Source: Bombyx mori
Lineage: Eukaryota; Arthropoda; Insecta; Lepidoptera; Bombycidae
Direction of reading: 5' to 3'
Assembly (NCBI RefSeq): GCF_030269925.1
Contig: NC_085132.1
Location: forward strand, 1,448,501-1,512,500
DNA: 64,000 bases
The notes beneath the pieces were generated by a model. The model was given only the letters and a program-made list of their open reading frames with translations. It was not told where the DNA came from and did not search any database. Positions 10,701 through 20,625 of the stretch are shown here, piece by piece; the first letter of the stretch is position 1; each line of letters starts with the position of its first letter. Position numbers and translations under genes: made by a program.

Positions 10701-10915
10701 ATTTTTTCTTCTTTGTCTCCACCTTATCCCACTAGGTGGGGTCTGTACAGCGATTTTTTCTATTCCATACTCTTCTATCAGCCGTCATTTCAACACTCAC
10801 TCCTCTCTTTCTCATATCGTCATTCACACACTCCCTACGTGTCTTCTTCGGTCGACCTCTTTCCCCTCTACCTTGCACTACCATACATCTCCTAGTCACA
10901 AGCATCAGTGATGAA
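10701..10915 (-). mobile_element. RTE-type LINE, 3' end (GRGRPKKT family)
   Basis: On the minus strand the frame encodes RRCMVVQGRGERGRPKKT, then RECVNDDMRKRGVSVEMTAD and KNRCTDPT. This is the C terminus of the same LINE family as at 60.5 kb, followed by GGGATAAGGTGGAG in the UTR. 5'-truncated and slightly decayed. Confidence 0.65.
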
Positions 10916-11123
10916 TCAACATGACTACCATTTAAGGTAAATACACACTTCTGCATCAGCTAAGGGCTTTAAGCGCTGACGAGACGTGGCTACGAGCGAA
11001 AAGCTCACATGCCCAAAGTGTGACTTTCACCTACCAACACACCTTAAGCTAAGATTTTAAAGACTATTTCGAAATAAATACTGCAGATTTCGTATTTTAT
11101 TAAATCACTAGTTTTTTTTTAAA

Positions 11124-11546
11124 TCTATATATTAATACGTGAAGCAAAAACTTTGTATCCCTTTTTGCGAAAATTGCGCGGACGGAGGAGTATGAAATTT
11201 TCCACACTTATAGAGAATATAGAGAAGAAGTGCACAATGCTAATTTAATATTTTTTAAAGATCATGCATAAAAGATACATTAAATCAATAAAGAAAACAT
11301 TACACACACTATATACCATGTATTTGACGCACACGCGCATGCATACTATTTATTGTCAAACTTTTGTTCTTGACGTCTGTGGTCAAATTGAGAAAGATTA
11401 AATATTGTTTGTCTTTCTTAATATTTTTTATAGTGTAGTCTTGGCGAAATTTGTGATTATAGAAGTATAAAATACAATCATAATAGTGTACAAACTTACA
11501 ATTCCAATTAATTATAGTCAAATTTCGACTACTGCGGGACCTCTAG
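11124..11546 (+). mobile_element. Non-autonomous Helitron (family H1), complete
   Basis: 5' TCTATATATTAATACGTGAA, then CTTTGTATCCCTTTTTGCG and GCGCGGACGGAGGAGTATGA; 3' GACTACTGCGGGACCTCTAG followed by T. Sister copies are at 14005-14737 (minus, interrupted), 26935-27353, 52964-53341 and a 3' end at 63.98 kb. About 420 bp, non-coding. Confidence 0.8.
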
Positions 11547-11812
11547 TTATAATAATTTTATCGAACAATATGTAGACATCCCTAATTTTAACTCTTTATT
11601 AGTATAGCTTTGCCTAACACTAGCACCGTAGTTAGCTTAACTCAAATACTTGACGATGATGGCTGAGATGCAGCCAGTGAGGCTTGTGTGGCACAATTCA
11701 GAAGCGATAGCTATTTTTTTTTTTATAAAAAGAATTCCATTGCACTTTATTCTGTGATCAAATCAGGGCCGAGATACTCAAAAATGATTGAGCTGAAAAA
11801 AGGACTATTTTT
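11547..11812. other. Unassigned DNA
   Basis: Nothing recognised between the H1 Helitron and the RTE tail. Confidence 0.3.
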
Positions 11813-11915
11813 CTATTCTCTATTCTATCAGCCCATGGACGTCCACTGCTGGACATAGGCCTCCCCCAAGCCTCGCCACAAAGACCGGTCCTGCGCTGCC
11901 TGCATCCAGGACTGC
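11813..11915 (-). mobile_element. RTE-type LINE, extreme 3' end
   Basis: In reverse complement it reads CTGGATGCAGGCAGCGCAGG...GAGGCCTATGTCCAGCAGTGG, encoding WMQAAQD then EAYVQQW, a conserved RTE C terminus. A related copy lies at 53.45-53.61 kb. Confidence 0.6.
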
Positions 11916-12069
11916 AACAGTAAAATTGTTTCGTGTCTAGTTTTGAAGTGGTCGTAGCTAAAACAAAAGACATCCAGTGTATTCCTATCGAGCGATGCAG
12001 CTGTGCAGGCTTTCTAATCTTGTAGGCTGGTAATAATTTATCTAATGACTTCCACAATATATATCTATA

Positions 12070-12365
12070 TCTATATAATTATATAAAAATGAATTGCTGT
12101 TCGTTAGTCTCGCTAAAACTCGAGAACGGCTGAACCGATTTGGCTAATTTTGGTCTTGAATTATTTGTGGAAGTCCAGAGAAGGTTTGAAAGGTAAAGAC
12201 AAATATGAAAATGCTCGGAATTAAATAAAAATAACAATTTAGTTTTTCCTTTGATGTGTCCCCCGTCGGACGGATTCCTTTTGTTTGTTTCAAGTTTATT
12301 TTATACAAAAGTTTGGGTCTTTTATTTATCGATTAAGGCACTACGAATCCTGCCGGGTTAGCTAG
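12070..12365 (+). mobile_element. Non-autonomous Helitron (family H2), complete
   Basis: 5' TCTATATAATTATATAAAAA, core GAACGGCTGAACCGATTTGG and CCCCGTCGGACGGATTCC, 3' CTGCCGGGTTAGCTAG followed by T. 296 bp, non-coding; inverted relative to the 9.57-9.86 kb copy. Confidence 0.78.
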
Positions 12366-12617
12366 TCATTTCATAAAAATCAATGAATCATGCGGATTCA
12401 TGTACGTCAATACATCACCCGATGTCTTACACATAATCCATCCACAGTCCAAAATGTGTTTGCGATTTTCTTATGTAAGTATTTATTATAGTGTATTCTT
12501 AGGCTGAATAAAAAAAGCATTTGAGTTTAAGACTTAAACCAAACAAAAGCTCTTCTGATAATGACCTAATTTAATTATTTTCGTTCATCTTATATTTTCA
12601 AAACTACCAGTGACTAC

Positions 12618-13070
12618 TTGAAGTCGTCGTGGCCTAAAGGATAAGACGTCCGGTGCATTCGTATCGAGCGATGCACCGGTGTTCGAATCCCGCAGGCGGG
12701 TACCAATTTTTCTGATGAAATACGTACTTAACAAGTGTTCACGATTGACTTCCACGGTGAAGGAATAACATCGTGTAATAAAAATCAAACCCGCAAAATT
12801 ATAATTTGCGTAATAATTACTGGTGGTAGGACGTCTTATGAGTCCGCACGGGTAGGTACCACCACCCCGCCTATTTCTGCCGTGAAGCAGTAATGCGTTT
12901 CGGTTTGAAGGGTGGGGTAGCCGTTGTAACTATACTGAGACCTTAGAACTTATATCTCAAGGTGGGTGGTGCATTTACGTCGTAGATGTCTATGGGCTCC
13001 AGTAACCACTTAACACCAGGTGGGCTGTTAGCTCGTCCACGCACCTAAGCAATAAAAAATAAATAAAAAA
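12618..13070 (+). mobile_element. Bm1: Bm1 SINE, full length
   Basis: A good reference copy. The tRNA-like head starts AAGTCGTCGTGGCCTAAAGG at 12621 with the B-box region GTGTTCGAATCCCGC near 12681. The body includes TGCCGTGAAGCAGTAATGCG. The 3' end is CACCTAAGCAATAAAAAATA. Head, body and A-rich tail are all present. Confidence 0.93.
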
Positions 13071-13333
13071 CGCGATCCTTCACTGTGATTTCGATCAATT
13101 TTATTGAAACCATAGTAGGTTTTTCACTGATTCTTTTTATTTAATTTATTTTGTCAATTCATACGATTAAACAATATGGCATCGCTATTCCCGGCATTGC
13201 AGATGTCCTTGAGTGACAGTGGCCATTCAAAGTCAGAAACCACCAATTAAATTAAAACATTTATTTTCTAGTGGTAGCGCATTATTGTTACTCCTCATGG
13301 ATAAAGCGACTTATCTTAACACAAAGCATTAAC
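13071..13333. other. Unassigned AT-rich DNA
   Basis: No gene or repeat recognised. Confidence 0.3.
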
Positions 13334-13712
13334 TGTTACGCCGATAAGAGTAACGCTATCTATCACCGAGTAATCGAACGAATGTCGAAGGATCTAGTAG
13401 CACCTAGAACGCTCGAGAAGTACAAAGCCATCTACTGTCAGATAGCGGAAACACAATACTCGACTTGTGTGGAATATTCTCGATAATTCTAGGGATGTGG
13501 TATCGGCTATAAAAGCGTTGCAGGGATGGCACGCAGTCAGTGAGTAATCGGAACTACTCGAAGCGAAACAGCGAACGGATTACCTGAAGCGAAGCGGAAT
13601 AAGCGAATTGAGAGTTTGTGAAGTGTTTTAAGTGTTGTAAGTGCTAATGCAGTGTTGACTTGTAGTTCGGTAGATATCTTTTATTTTTATTCCCGAACCC
13701 CAGCGCGTAACA
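13334..13712 (+). repeat. Probable LTR (solo or orphan), gypsy-like promoter layout
   Basis: Begins TGTTACGCC and ends GCGCGTAACA, so it has TG...CA ends and a short terminal inversion TGTTACGC/GCGTAACA. Inside are TATAAAAG (13508-13515) and, about 29 bp later, the arthropod initiator TCAGT (13537-13541). No flanking target duplication or adjoining pol was found. The frame 13271-13486 overlaps it and is not a gene. Superfamily assignment is inference. Confidence 0.45.
13508..13541 (+). promoter_or_regulatory. TATA box plus TCAGT initiator in the LTR
   Basis: TATAAAAG followed at typical spacing by TCAGT, the pairing used by insect LTR promoters. Inferred from motifs only. Confidence 0.4.
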
Positions 13713-14004
13713 ATACGTTTGAGTTTTGAACAATAGGCTTTGCATTCGCATTGTAATGTCTACGTGACTTTAGTAATCATTTAAAACCAGGCAAATCGGG
13801 AGCTAGTATATCCATCTGGTGCAATTTTTTTTCTATCTAGATTTAATCTACTTTGAAAATTAATTTTGTCTTTAGTTAGTACGTAGCTTAGTAAATTAAC
13901 ATTAACAACATTATGAAAATCTAATACAATTTTTCTCAAAGTACTTTTTAGTTAGAGAAGAAGATAAGTTCTATATTGTATACGATAATGTATTATAATA
14001 TTAA

Positions 14005-14737
14005 CTAGAGGTCCCGCATTAGTCGAAATTCGACTATAATTAATTGGAATTGTAAGTTTGTACACTATTATGATTGTATTTTATACTTCTATAATCACAA
14101 ATTTCGCCAAGACTACACTATAAAAAATATTAACAAAGACAAACCATATTCTATTCTCAATTTGACAACAGACGTCAAGAACAAAAGTTTGACAATAAAT
14201 AGTATGCATGCGTGTGTGCGTCAAATACATGGTATGTAGTGTGTGTAATGTTTTCTTTATTGATTTTATGTATCTTTTATACATTCTTTTAAAAAAAAAA
14301 AATGTGTGCGTGTACTAGTGTACACACGTAAGAAGTGAAACTTGTTTATGGCCTTATTTTTCGAAAAATGATCTACATGCAACTTTCTAGAAATTGGTTA
14401 AATAAAGTTAAATTAGATAAAGTTTAAACAAAAGGATTTTATTATCATAGACATGAATACAAAAAAGTTAAATTAGATAAAGTTTAAACAAAAGGATTTT
14501 ATTATCATAGACATGAATACAAAACAGATGGCGCGTAACGGAAAAAAGTGACGCGTAACCGAAAAATGTGACGGTAAATTTTTTTCCAACGCCGATAAGG
14601 AAGTTTCACTTCAAATATTAGCATTGTGCACTTCTTCTCTACATTCTCTATAAGTGTAGAAAATTTCATACTCCTCCGTCCGCGCAATTGTCTTAAAAAG
14701 GGATACAAAGTTTTCGCTTCACGTATTAATATATAGA
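14005..14737 (-). mobile_element. Helitron H1 split by a nested 317-bp element
   Basis: The 3' end CTAGAGGTCCCGCATTAGTC is at the left and the 5' end ACGTATTAATATATAGA at the right. Compared with the intact 11.1-kb copy, it is continuous up to about 14296 and resumes after 14614 at AATATTAGCATTGTGCAC. The older Helitron therefore received the nested element later. Confidence 0.75.
14297..14614. mobile_element. Nested element N, copy 1, with 60-bp tandem duplication
   Basis: Identical by eye to 32783-33099. It starts AAAAAATGTGTGCGTGTACT with a near-palindrome around CTAG. GAAGTGAAACTT (14332-14343) is the inverse of AAGTTTCACTTC (14601-14612). The interior has two successive 60-bp units (14401-14460 and 14461-14520, beginning AAxAAAGTTAAATTAGATAA). 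Non-coding; probably a MITE, class unknown. Confidence 0.6.
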
Positions 14738-15007
14738 TAACTTTTATATCATATTTAAAAATCAGTAAGTCGTATCTGTAAAACATCAAAACTAGATTAA
14801 CATCTAGATCAAAACGCAGACATATCTGAATTCAACTGAGGCTCAGTTACTATTTGCATACCAATCGAATGCTATCGTAGACAAATATTGACTGTCCAAT
14901 ACCCCGGGAACAGTCTAGATGTGTACAATAGCACCTACCTGTGTACTAACTTTAATGGGGTAAAATGCAAATCGGGGAATGGTATATCTGTAGAATTATG
15001 ATTTCGA

Positions 15008-15488
15008 GAAGTCATCGTGGCCTAAAGAAATAGACGCACGGTGCAATTGTATCAAACGATACACCAGTGTTCGAATCCCGCAGACGGCTATCAATTTTTC
15101 TAATGAAATACGTTCTTGACGATTGTTCACGATTAATATCCACGGTAAAGGAAAGGGTTAGAAAGGAGAAAAAGAAAGAAAGGAAAAGATCCATCGTGTA
15201 ATAAAAATAAAACCCGCAAAAATATATATAATTTGCGTGATTACTGATGCTAGAACGTCTTGTGTATCCGCACGGGTAGGTACCACCGCCCTGCCAATTT
15301 CTACCGTGAAGCAGTAGTGCGTTTCGGTTTGAAGGGTGGGGCAGCCGTTGTAACTATACTGAGACCTTGGAACTTATATTTCAAGGTGGATGGCGGCTTT
15401 TATGTTGTAGATGTCTATAGGCTCCGGTAACCACTTAACACTTAACATTTGGGAGATGGGCTCGTCCACCCATCTACGCAATAAAAAC
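15008..15488 (+). mobile_element. Bm1: Bm1 SINE, full length but diverged
   Basis: Head AAGTCATCGTGGCCTAAAGA and GTGTTCGAATCCCGCAGACG, body, and end CATCTACGCAATAAAA. A purine-rich insertion (GGAGAAAAAGAAAGAAAGG) near 15160-15190 is not in other copies. Confidence 0.87.
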
Positions 15489-15726
15489 TCTTAGTAGATA
15501 GGTGACTGAAGGGCGGTAGTAAGGTAGTAAGTCATGTTCTGATATCGATGTCCTTGTGTAACCGCTTCATATCAGACTATTTTTTTCGTCGGAAGTAGTA
15601 GAAATTCACCGCTGAGCACGACGTACCTGAAGCAGTTACTAACCACATCACGCACTAAAGCATTCCAGCCATATTCACTTATTACAACTATCGTTACAAG
15701 CAGATATTATTTCCGATTCTGGTCAA

Positions 15727-17096
15727 TCTAATATATAAAATTCTCGTGTCACAGTTTTCGTTGCCATACTCCTCCGAAACGGCTTGACCGATTTTGATGA
15801 AATTTTTTATGCTTATCCAGTATCTATGAGAATCGGCCAACATCTATTTTTCATGCCCCTAAATGTTAGGGGTAGTCCACCCCTAAATTTTTTTATTTAT
15901 TTTTTAGACAAAATTTTTAATTTCTATTTTTTTATGATACAACATACAAAAATACATACAATCCTCAATTTTCACCCTTCTACGATCAACCCTTATTTTA
16001 TATTTGCTAATTAAACACTTAAAATTTTTTTGCGAGAATTTTGTTTTTATTTTGTCATGACGCAGAATAAAAAAATTCATATTACTCTGAAATTTTCACC
16101 CCTCTACGATCAACCCCTATTTTTTATTTGTTAATTATAAACTTTAATTTTTTTGGCAAGATTTTCATTTTTATTTTTATTTTGTCATGAATTAAAATAA
16201 AAGGTCTGATGTTACTCTCAAATTTTCATCCCTCTATGATCAACCCCTATTTTTTATTTGTTAATTATAAACTTTAATTTTTTTGGCAAGATTTCATTTT
16301 TATTTTTATTTTGTCATGAATTAAAATAAAAAATCTGATGTTACTCTCAATTTTTCATCACTCTATGATCAACCCCTATTTTTTATTTGTTAATTATAAA
16401 CTTTAATTTTTTTGGCAAGGTTTTTATTTTGTTTTGTCATGACTTAAAATAAAAAAAAACATATTACTCTCAATTTTCACTCTTATACGATCAACCCCTA
16501 TTTTTCCATCCGATTAATATTTTTTTTATTCTATGCACAGATCCGCAATAAGGTTGCAATCAAATATTATAATTGTAGTACGATAAATTCTTATTCAGAG
16601 TTTATAATTTCAAGTTCCTTTAATTATGATTTTTTTTAAATTGAATTTGATCTCCCGCCCTCGCCAGTCGACTACTGATCAACTATCAATCGATCAGCTA
16701 TCCCCGCCAGGTGTCACCACTCATCCAGCAAACATCACGTTGTAGGAATGAGGACGAAGCCAGTCTCCTGTCTTACTTACTCACTATACATCATAGATTA
16801 TACACTTAATATATTTGAGAGCTATACAATACTATACATTTTTCAGCCATGTTTTTTTGGTTTTATTTGTGTATCAATAGTATGTTCGGTAGGTCTGAGA
16901 ATCGGCTACTATCTATTTTTCATACCCCTAAGTGAAAAGGGTTGTCCACCCCAAACATTTATTTTTTATTTTAATTTTTTGGATTTTTTTTGTTTGTTTA
17001 TAATGAATTATGTGGTTAAATGAGGTTTTTTTTTCTACAGTAGAATTTCCCTAGAAATCTTATTTAAGGCAACATAACGTTTGCCGGGTCAGCTAG
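15727..17096 (+). mobile_element. Non-autonomous Helitron (family H3), complete, 1.37 kb
   Basis: 5' TCTAATATATAAAATTCTCG, then CCTCCGAAACGGCTTGACCG; 3' AACGTTTGCCGGGTCAGCTAG followed by T. It contains an internal minisatellite (about 15955-16500), then a unique block around 16640-16960 shared with the minus copy at 20.6-21.1 kb. Small frames inside (15784-16014, 16748-17023) are by-products. It shares both ends with the helicase-bearing relic at 21.6-23.6 kb and is therefore likely one of its dependants. Confidence 0.82.
15955..16505 (+). repeat. Minisatellite inside Helitron H3
   Basis: Four to five imperfect units of about 120-135 bp, each with CCTCTATGATCAACCCCTAT then TTTGTTAATTATAAACTTT and TTTGTCATGA. 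Units differ by small indels. The same array, shorter, is in the minus copy at 21.07-21.35 kb. Confidence 0.75.
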
Positions 17097-17211
17097 TAAT
17101 AATATAATATAAAACATACTTGTCGCGGTTAACGACTTTTAGTAATATTAAGACGTTGTATTGTTGACTATTATTTTAAATGATGAAATGTTGTTTTGAT
17201 AAATATCACAA

Positions 17212-17530
17212 AATGTAGGGTAGACTCCGTAACGCCACAGTATAAAATGGCGGTACGTGGACAGAGTCGTGGCATTCCGTGTCAGACAGTCATTCAGTCC
17301 GTATCGGACGGTCCGTCCGTCTCAGTCAGTGAGTCTCTGGCAGTCAGTCAGTCAGTCAGTCGGTCTGTTGGTATGTGGAACGAAACTGTCGGTTTGCCCT
17401 GTCATTGTGAAAGTTGTGTGTGTTGAGTTTCAATAATTATTATTCAAAAGGCTTTATTGACTTTTTATAAACTGAGTTCAACCGAATACGAGTGATGACG
17501 GAAACTACCGCTTAGCCATCCCTGGCGCGC
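17212..17530 (+). repeat. Possible LTR-like promoter region
   Basis: TGTAGGGTAGACTCCG start, TATAAAATGG at 17241, several TCAGT motifs and a (CAGT)n tract at 17341-17360. It resembles an insect LTR leader, but the 3' boundary, target duplication and coding region are not visible. The 17196-17426 frame is not supported. Confidence 0.25.
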
Positions 17531-18085
17531 GCCGATATACTTAAATAGTAATTACATTTAAAGATAATAGACACTCTTGAAAGTTATACTGTGCATTGGT
17601 CGGAAGAATTGGGATATTTTGTCATTTCTAGCTTTCCCAACGAACACATGTGACCAGCAATTCTTAACCAAATCAATGCGCGAACAAAGCGAAAGTTCAC
17701 GTAAAAGTTCGGAAGCATTCAACTTGACTCATTAAGCTAAGTCGAGAACTGCTCCAACGGCTGCGAGACAACGGGTAAAGTGACACAGTGATGAGAGGTA
17801 GCGATTTTTAGTAACGCTTTTATTAGCTTCAGACGAATGTATGTAACGGAATCTTTAAACATGATTTTGACCCTCTTCAAAACGTCGGATTAACTTGAAA
17901 TTTGGTATACTTATTCAGGACTGATGACAATTTAATATAAAAAAAAAATAAAAAAATTTAAACACAATAAAAAAAAACTAACAAAAAACGCTTTCATAGA
18001 AAATACAAGTAAAAAATAGAAAAAAAATTAAAAAAAATTTGAATTAGAAATAGTGTGAGAAAAAATTATTTTATTATAAAAAAAA
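17531..18085. other. Unassigned DNA with A-rich low-complexity tract
   Basis: 17938-18080 is dominated by A and T runs. No gene was recognised. Confidence 0.35.
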
Positions 18086-18203
18086 GCGTGGGGTAGAGGT
18101 GAGCAAAGAAATGGTAGATGATAGAGGAGTATGGAAAGTGAAAACATATTGCGCTGGCCCCATGCCCAGGTGACTGGGAGAAGGGCAGGAGAATGGTGCT
18201 CGT
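18086..18203 (+). mobile_element. RTE-type LINE, extreme 3' end (decayed)
   Basis: Matches the 5.63-5.79 kb tail: GATAGAGGAGTATGGAAAG then CCAGGTGACTGGGAGAAGGG. Frame lost. Confidence 0.5.
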
Positions 18204-18936
18204 AAGTCTAACAAAAAAACAAAATGTGTGCAATTCACACGTGGTAGAAGTGAAACCTTCCAAAATTAAAATACAATTATCCTAAACGTCTTAAGTATAT
18301 GTAAAATTTTGTCATTAGTAAATAATTGTAAGGTAGCGCCCTCTGTGAATTGATATTTTAATTTCACGTATAATCCTAAATTAAAATTCACTACAAGAGC
18401 TTTCATACACACGTTAGTATTAAAAAATCTCACAGATAGCGCTGTATTAAATAGTATGTATATTTCTGTCTCATTCTTTGCTGGCTTCATCCTACACATT
18501 TTTGTATTTGTGTCCCTTACCTGTCGTTTTTTCCGTTGCATCCGGTTTGAAATCACAACGATTCTAAAGAAGTTTTCACTTCAAAAATTTTCGTCGCTAA
18601 TGCAACCCGACCCTAACATTTTAAGGATTAGGGAACAAACTTCAAAATAATAAACATCGGCGGGTTATGGCGGCGTTAATTGCACACAGCGAGTGTCGGA
18701 CGAACGTTTAATTTAATTAATTCGCTAATCAACTGAAATCACATTAGAATTTCGACTGTGCTTCTGTCGACTTGGTGTTTTTGTTTGCAGGCTTGCTCTT
18801 AATACAACCGTTGGAGAATGAGGTCGTAGTCTCAAAGTACATTAGTGTATTATGAGCATTACATGCCCCAAGAATTAACTAATCACAAGAATTACGTGTA
18901 ATTTCATAATTGAGTCAGAACAAAACAGATTCTATT
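18204..18936. other. Unassigned DNA
   Basis: Open frames of 65 aa and 96 aa on the minus strand and 64 aa on the plus strand lack recognisable domains. Confidence 0.35.
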
Positions 18937-19132
18937 ATTATTATTATTTTATTACTTAGATGTGTGGACAAGCTCACAGCCCACCCGGTTTTAATTGGTT
19001 AATGGAGTCCATAGACATCTTCTAAGGTCTCAGTATAGCTACAATGGCTGCCCCACCCTTCAAACCGAAACGCATTACTGCTTCGCGGCAGTAATAAGCA
19101 GGGTGGTGGTACCTACCCTTGAGGGCTCAGAA
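18937..19132 (-). mobile_element. Bm1: Bm1 SINE, 5'-truncated with internal deletion
   Basis: ATTACTTAGATGTGTGG through ATAAGCAGGGTGGTGG; the block between CATAGACATCT and TCTAAGGTCTC is deleted. Confidence 0.8.
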
Positions 19133-19232
19133 GATTTTTTTATTGCTTAGATGGGTGGACGATTTCACAGCCCACCTGGTGTTAAGTGGTAACTGGAGCC
19201 CATAGACATCTACATACTGGAGCCCATCATCA
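19133..19232 (-). mobile_element. Bm1: Bm1 SINE 3' end fragment, abutting the previous copy
   Basis: TTTTTTTATTGCTTAGATGG to CATAGACATCTACATACTGG with a short internal repeat of ACTGGAGCCCAT. Two Bm1 3' ends lie in direct tandem here. Confidence 0.8.
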
Positions 19233-19749
19233 GTAAACTACACTCTACTGGCTTAGTGAGCTAGCTATACTCAGATATTTAGAATGTAATATTGCAAAAG
19301 AAGGAAGACTACTATAAGAATGCTCAATTTGTAAAGTTGAAATGAATATGGCCACCAATTGCGAAACCTTAAACCAAATGCAATAACTTGGAGCGACAGT
19401 TATTTTTTAAGCCCTTTTATTGAGTTTTCACGATCGTACCAACGTTAGGATAGGTAAAAGACGAGTGGGGAAATCTTTTTTATGTTTTCACAGGAAGAAA
19501 CACTTTGATTACATTCATGTTCTAAAAAAAAAAAACATTTCTCCAATGATTTTTTATACAACAGATATGTTATCTTCATAGTAACTGACTCTTCAAATCT
19601 GATCGCGCCATATGTATCTACATACCTACCGATATAGTGCACACACATGTTGACAAGTAGCATTAATGAAAAGTACAAAAGATGGGATAAGCGCGTGAGT
19701 AAAAAAGATGGCTATAATTGGAACGATTGCACTTGTTATTATATTATTA
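19233..19749. other. Unassigned DNA
   Basis: The frame 19445-19678 (minus) has no recognisable domain. No repeat identified. Confidence 0.3.
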
Positions 19750-19848
19750 CTAGCTGACCCGGCAAACGTTGTGTTGCCTTAAATAAGATTTCTAGGGAAA
19801 TTCTAGTCTAATATATAAAATTCTCACAAACCTCATTCAACCACATAA

Positions 19849-20625
19849 TATAGTAAGTGGCACGTAATTTGGCAAGGTCTTGGTGTAGTGGGGGTAATGT
19901 CGCGCATAGTGTACATTGCAACAAAAAAATGGTCACTTTTATTGCCCGCATATATGTTAATTTTATTTTATTAAATTTTTTATTTGCCATAATTTATTTT
20001 TAAGCCTGTGTGTTTAGAAGAAAGTTAAAGAAAAGAGAGGAATTCGTGAAGTGTATTAGGTGTTATAAATAAAATACAATTAAAAGTTAAAAATTTTATT
20101 TAAAAAAATATACTTAATATTAAAAATTATGTGTCGCCGTCGTCACTATCATTTTCTAATAGTGCTACCCCTTGGATTAAATTTATGGTAGCACCTGAGC
20201 TGGTGGAAGGAGTTGTCTCCTCATCGTCGACATAACGAAGAGTCGCTGTCGTCACTGGCGTAAATAATAAAACGCTCAGTGACTGAATCGACTATAATTA
20301 TGGTCATTGGTATTTGGTCCTGCCATTGCAAGCAAATTTAAAACAATAACACTCGTAACAAAAACTAAATTTAAAACAGTAATAACAACTCGTAACAAAA
20401 ACTCAATATAAACAAAGGGTTCCTACAACTTTTGTAGGCGCATGTGTAACCGGGAGCGAACGTAACGTGGACGCGTTGCGGGAGGGGAGGGTCGACTGAC
20501 TTACCAATCGCGCGCTCGGAACGGTGCTACGTCTTTCCCCGCGTCCCGCTTGACAACCAAAGAGACCTAAAAAACGACTTCTGCGCATCTAGCGACTCTT
20601 GCCAAGTTACGTGCCGGGGACTATA
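19849..20625. mobile_element. Nested DNA element with about 30-bp TIRs, unclassified
   Basis: Left end TATAGTAAGTGGCACGTAAT then TTGGCAAGGTC; right end in reverse complement TATAGTCCCCGGCACGTAAC then TTGGCAAGAGTC. The Helitron sequence CCACATAA...TCATTATAA is separated by this insertion relative to the 17.0-kb copy. A minus-strand frame ending at 20127 encodes an acidic tail (DDEETTPSTSSG...ENDSDDGD), possibly the C terminus of a lost transposase. Superfamily not recognised and no clear target duplication. Confidence 0.5.
20127..20273 (-). pseudogene. Acidic C-terminal ORF remnant in the nested DNA element
   Basis: An open frame of about 48 codons, rich in Asp, Glu, Thr and Ser, ends at a TAA near 20127. 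It is preceded in sense by a pyrimidine-rich TTTTATTATTTACGCCAG that could be a 3' splice site. I cannot assign a family. The link to a transposase is inferred only from its position between TIRs. Confidence 0.2.

Noticed and set aside
12600..12700. Bm1 heads as true tRNA genes
   Set aside because: They have A- and B-box-like sites but no foldable acceptor stem or anticodon arm and always occur as SINE parts.
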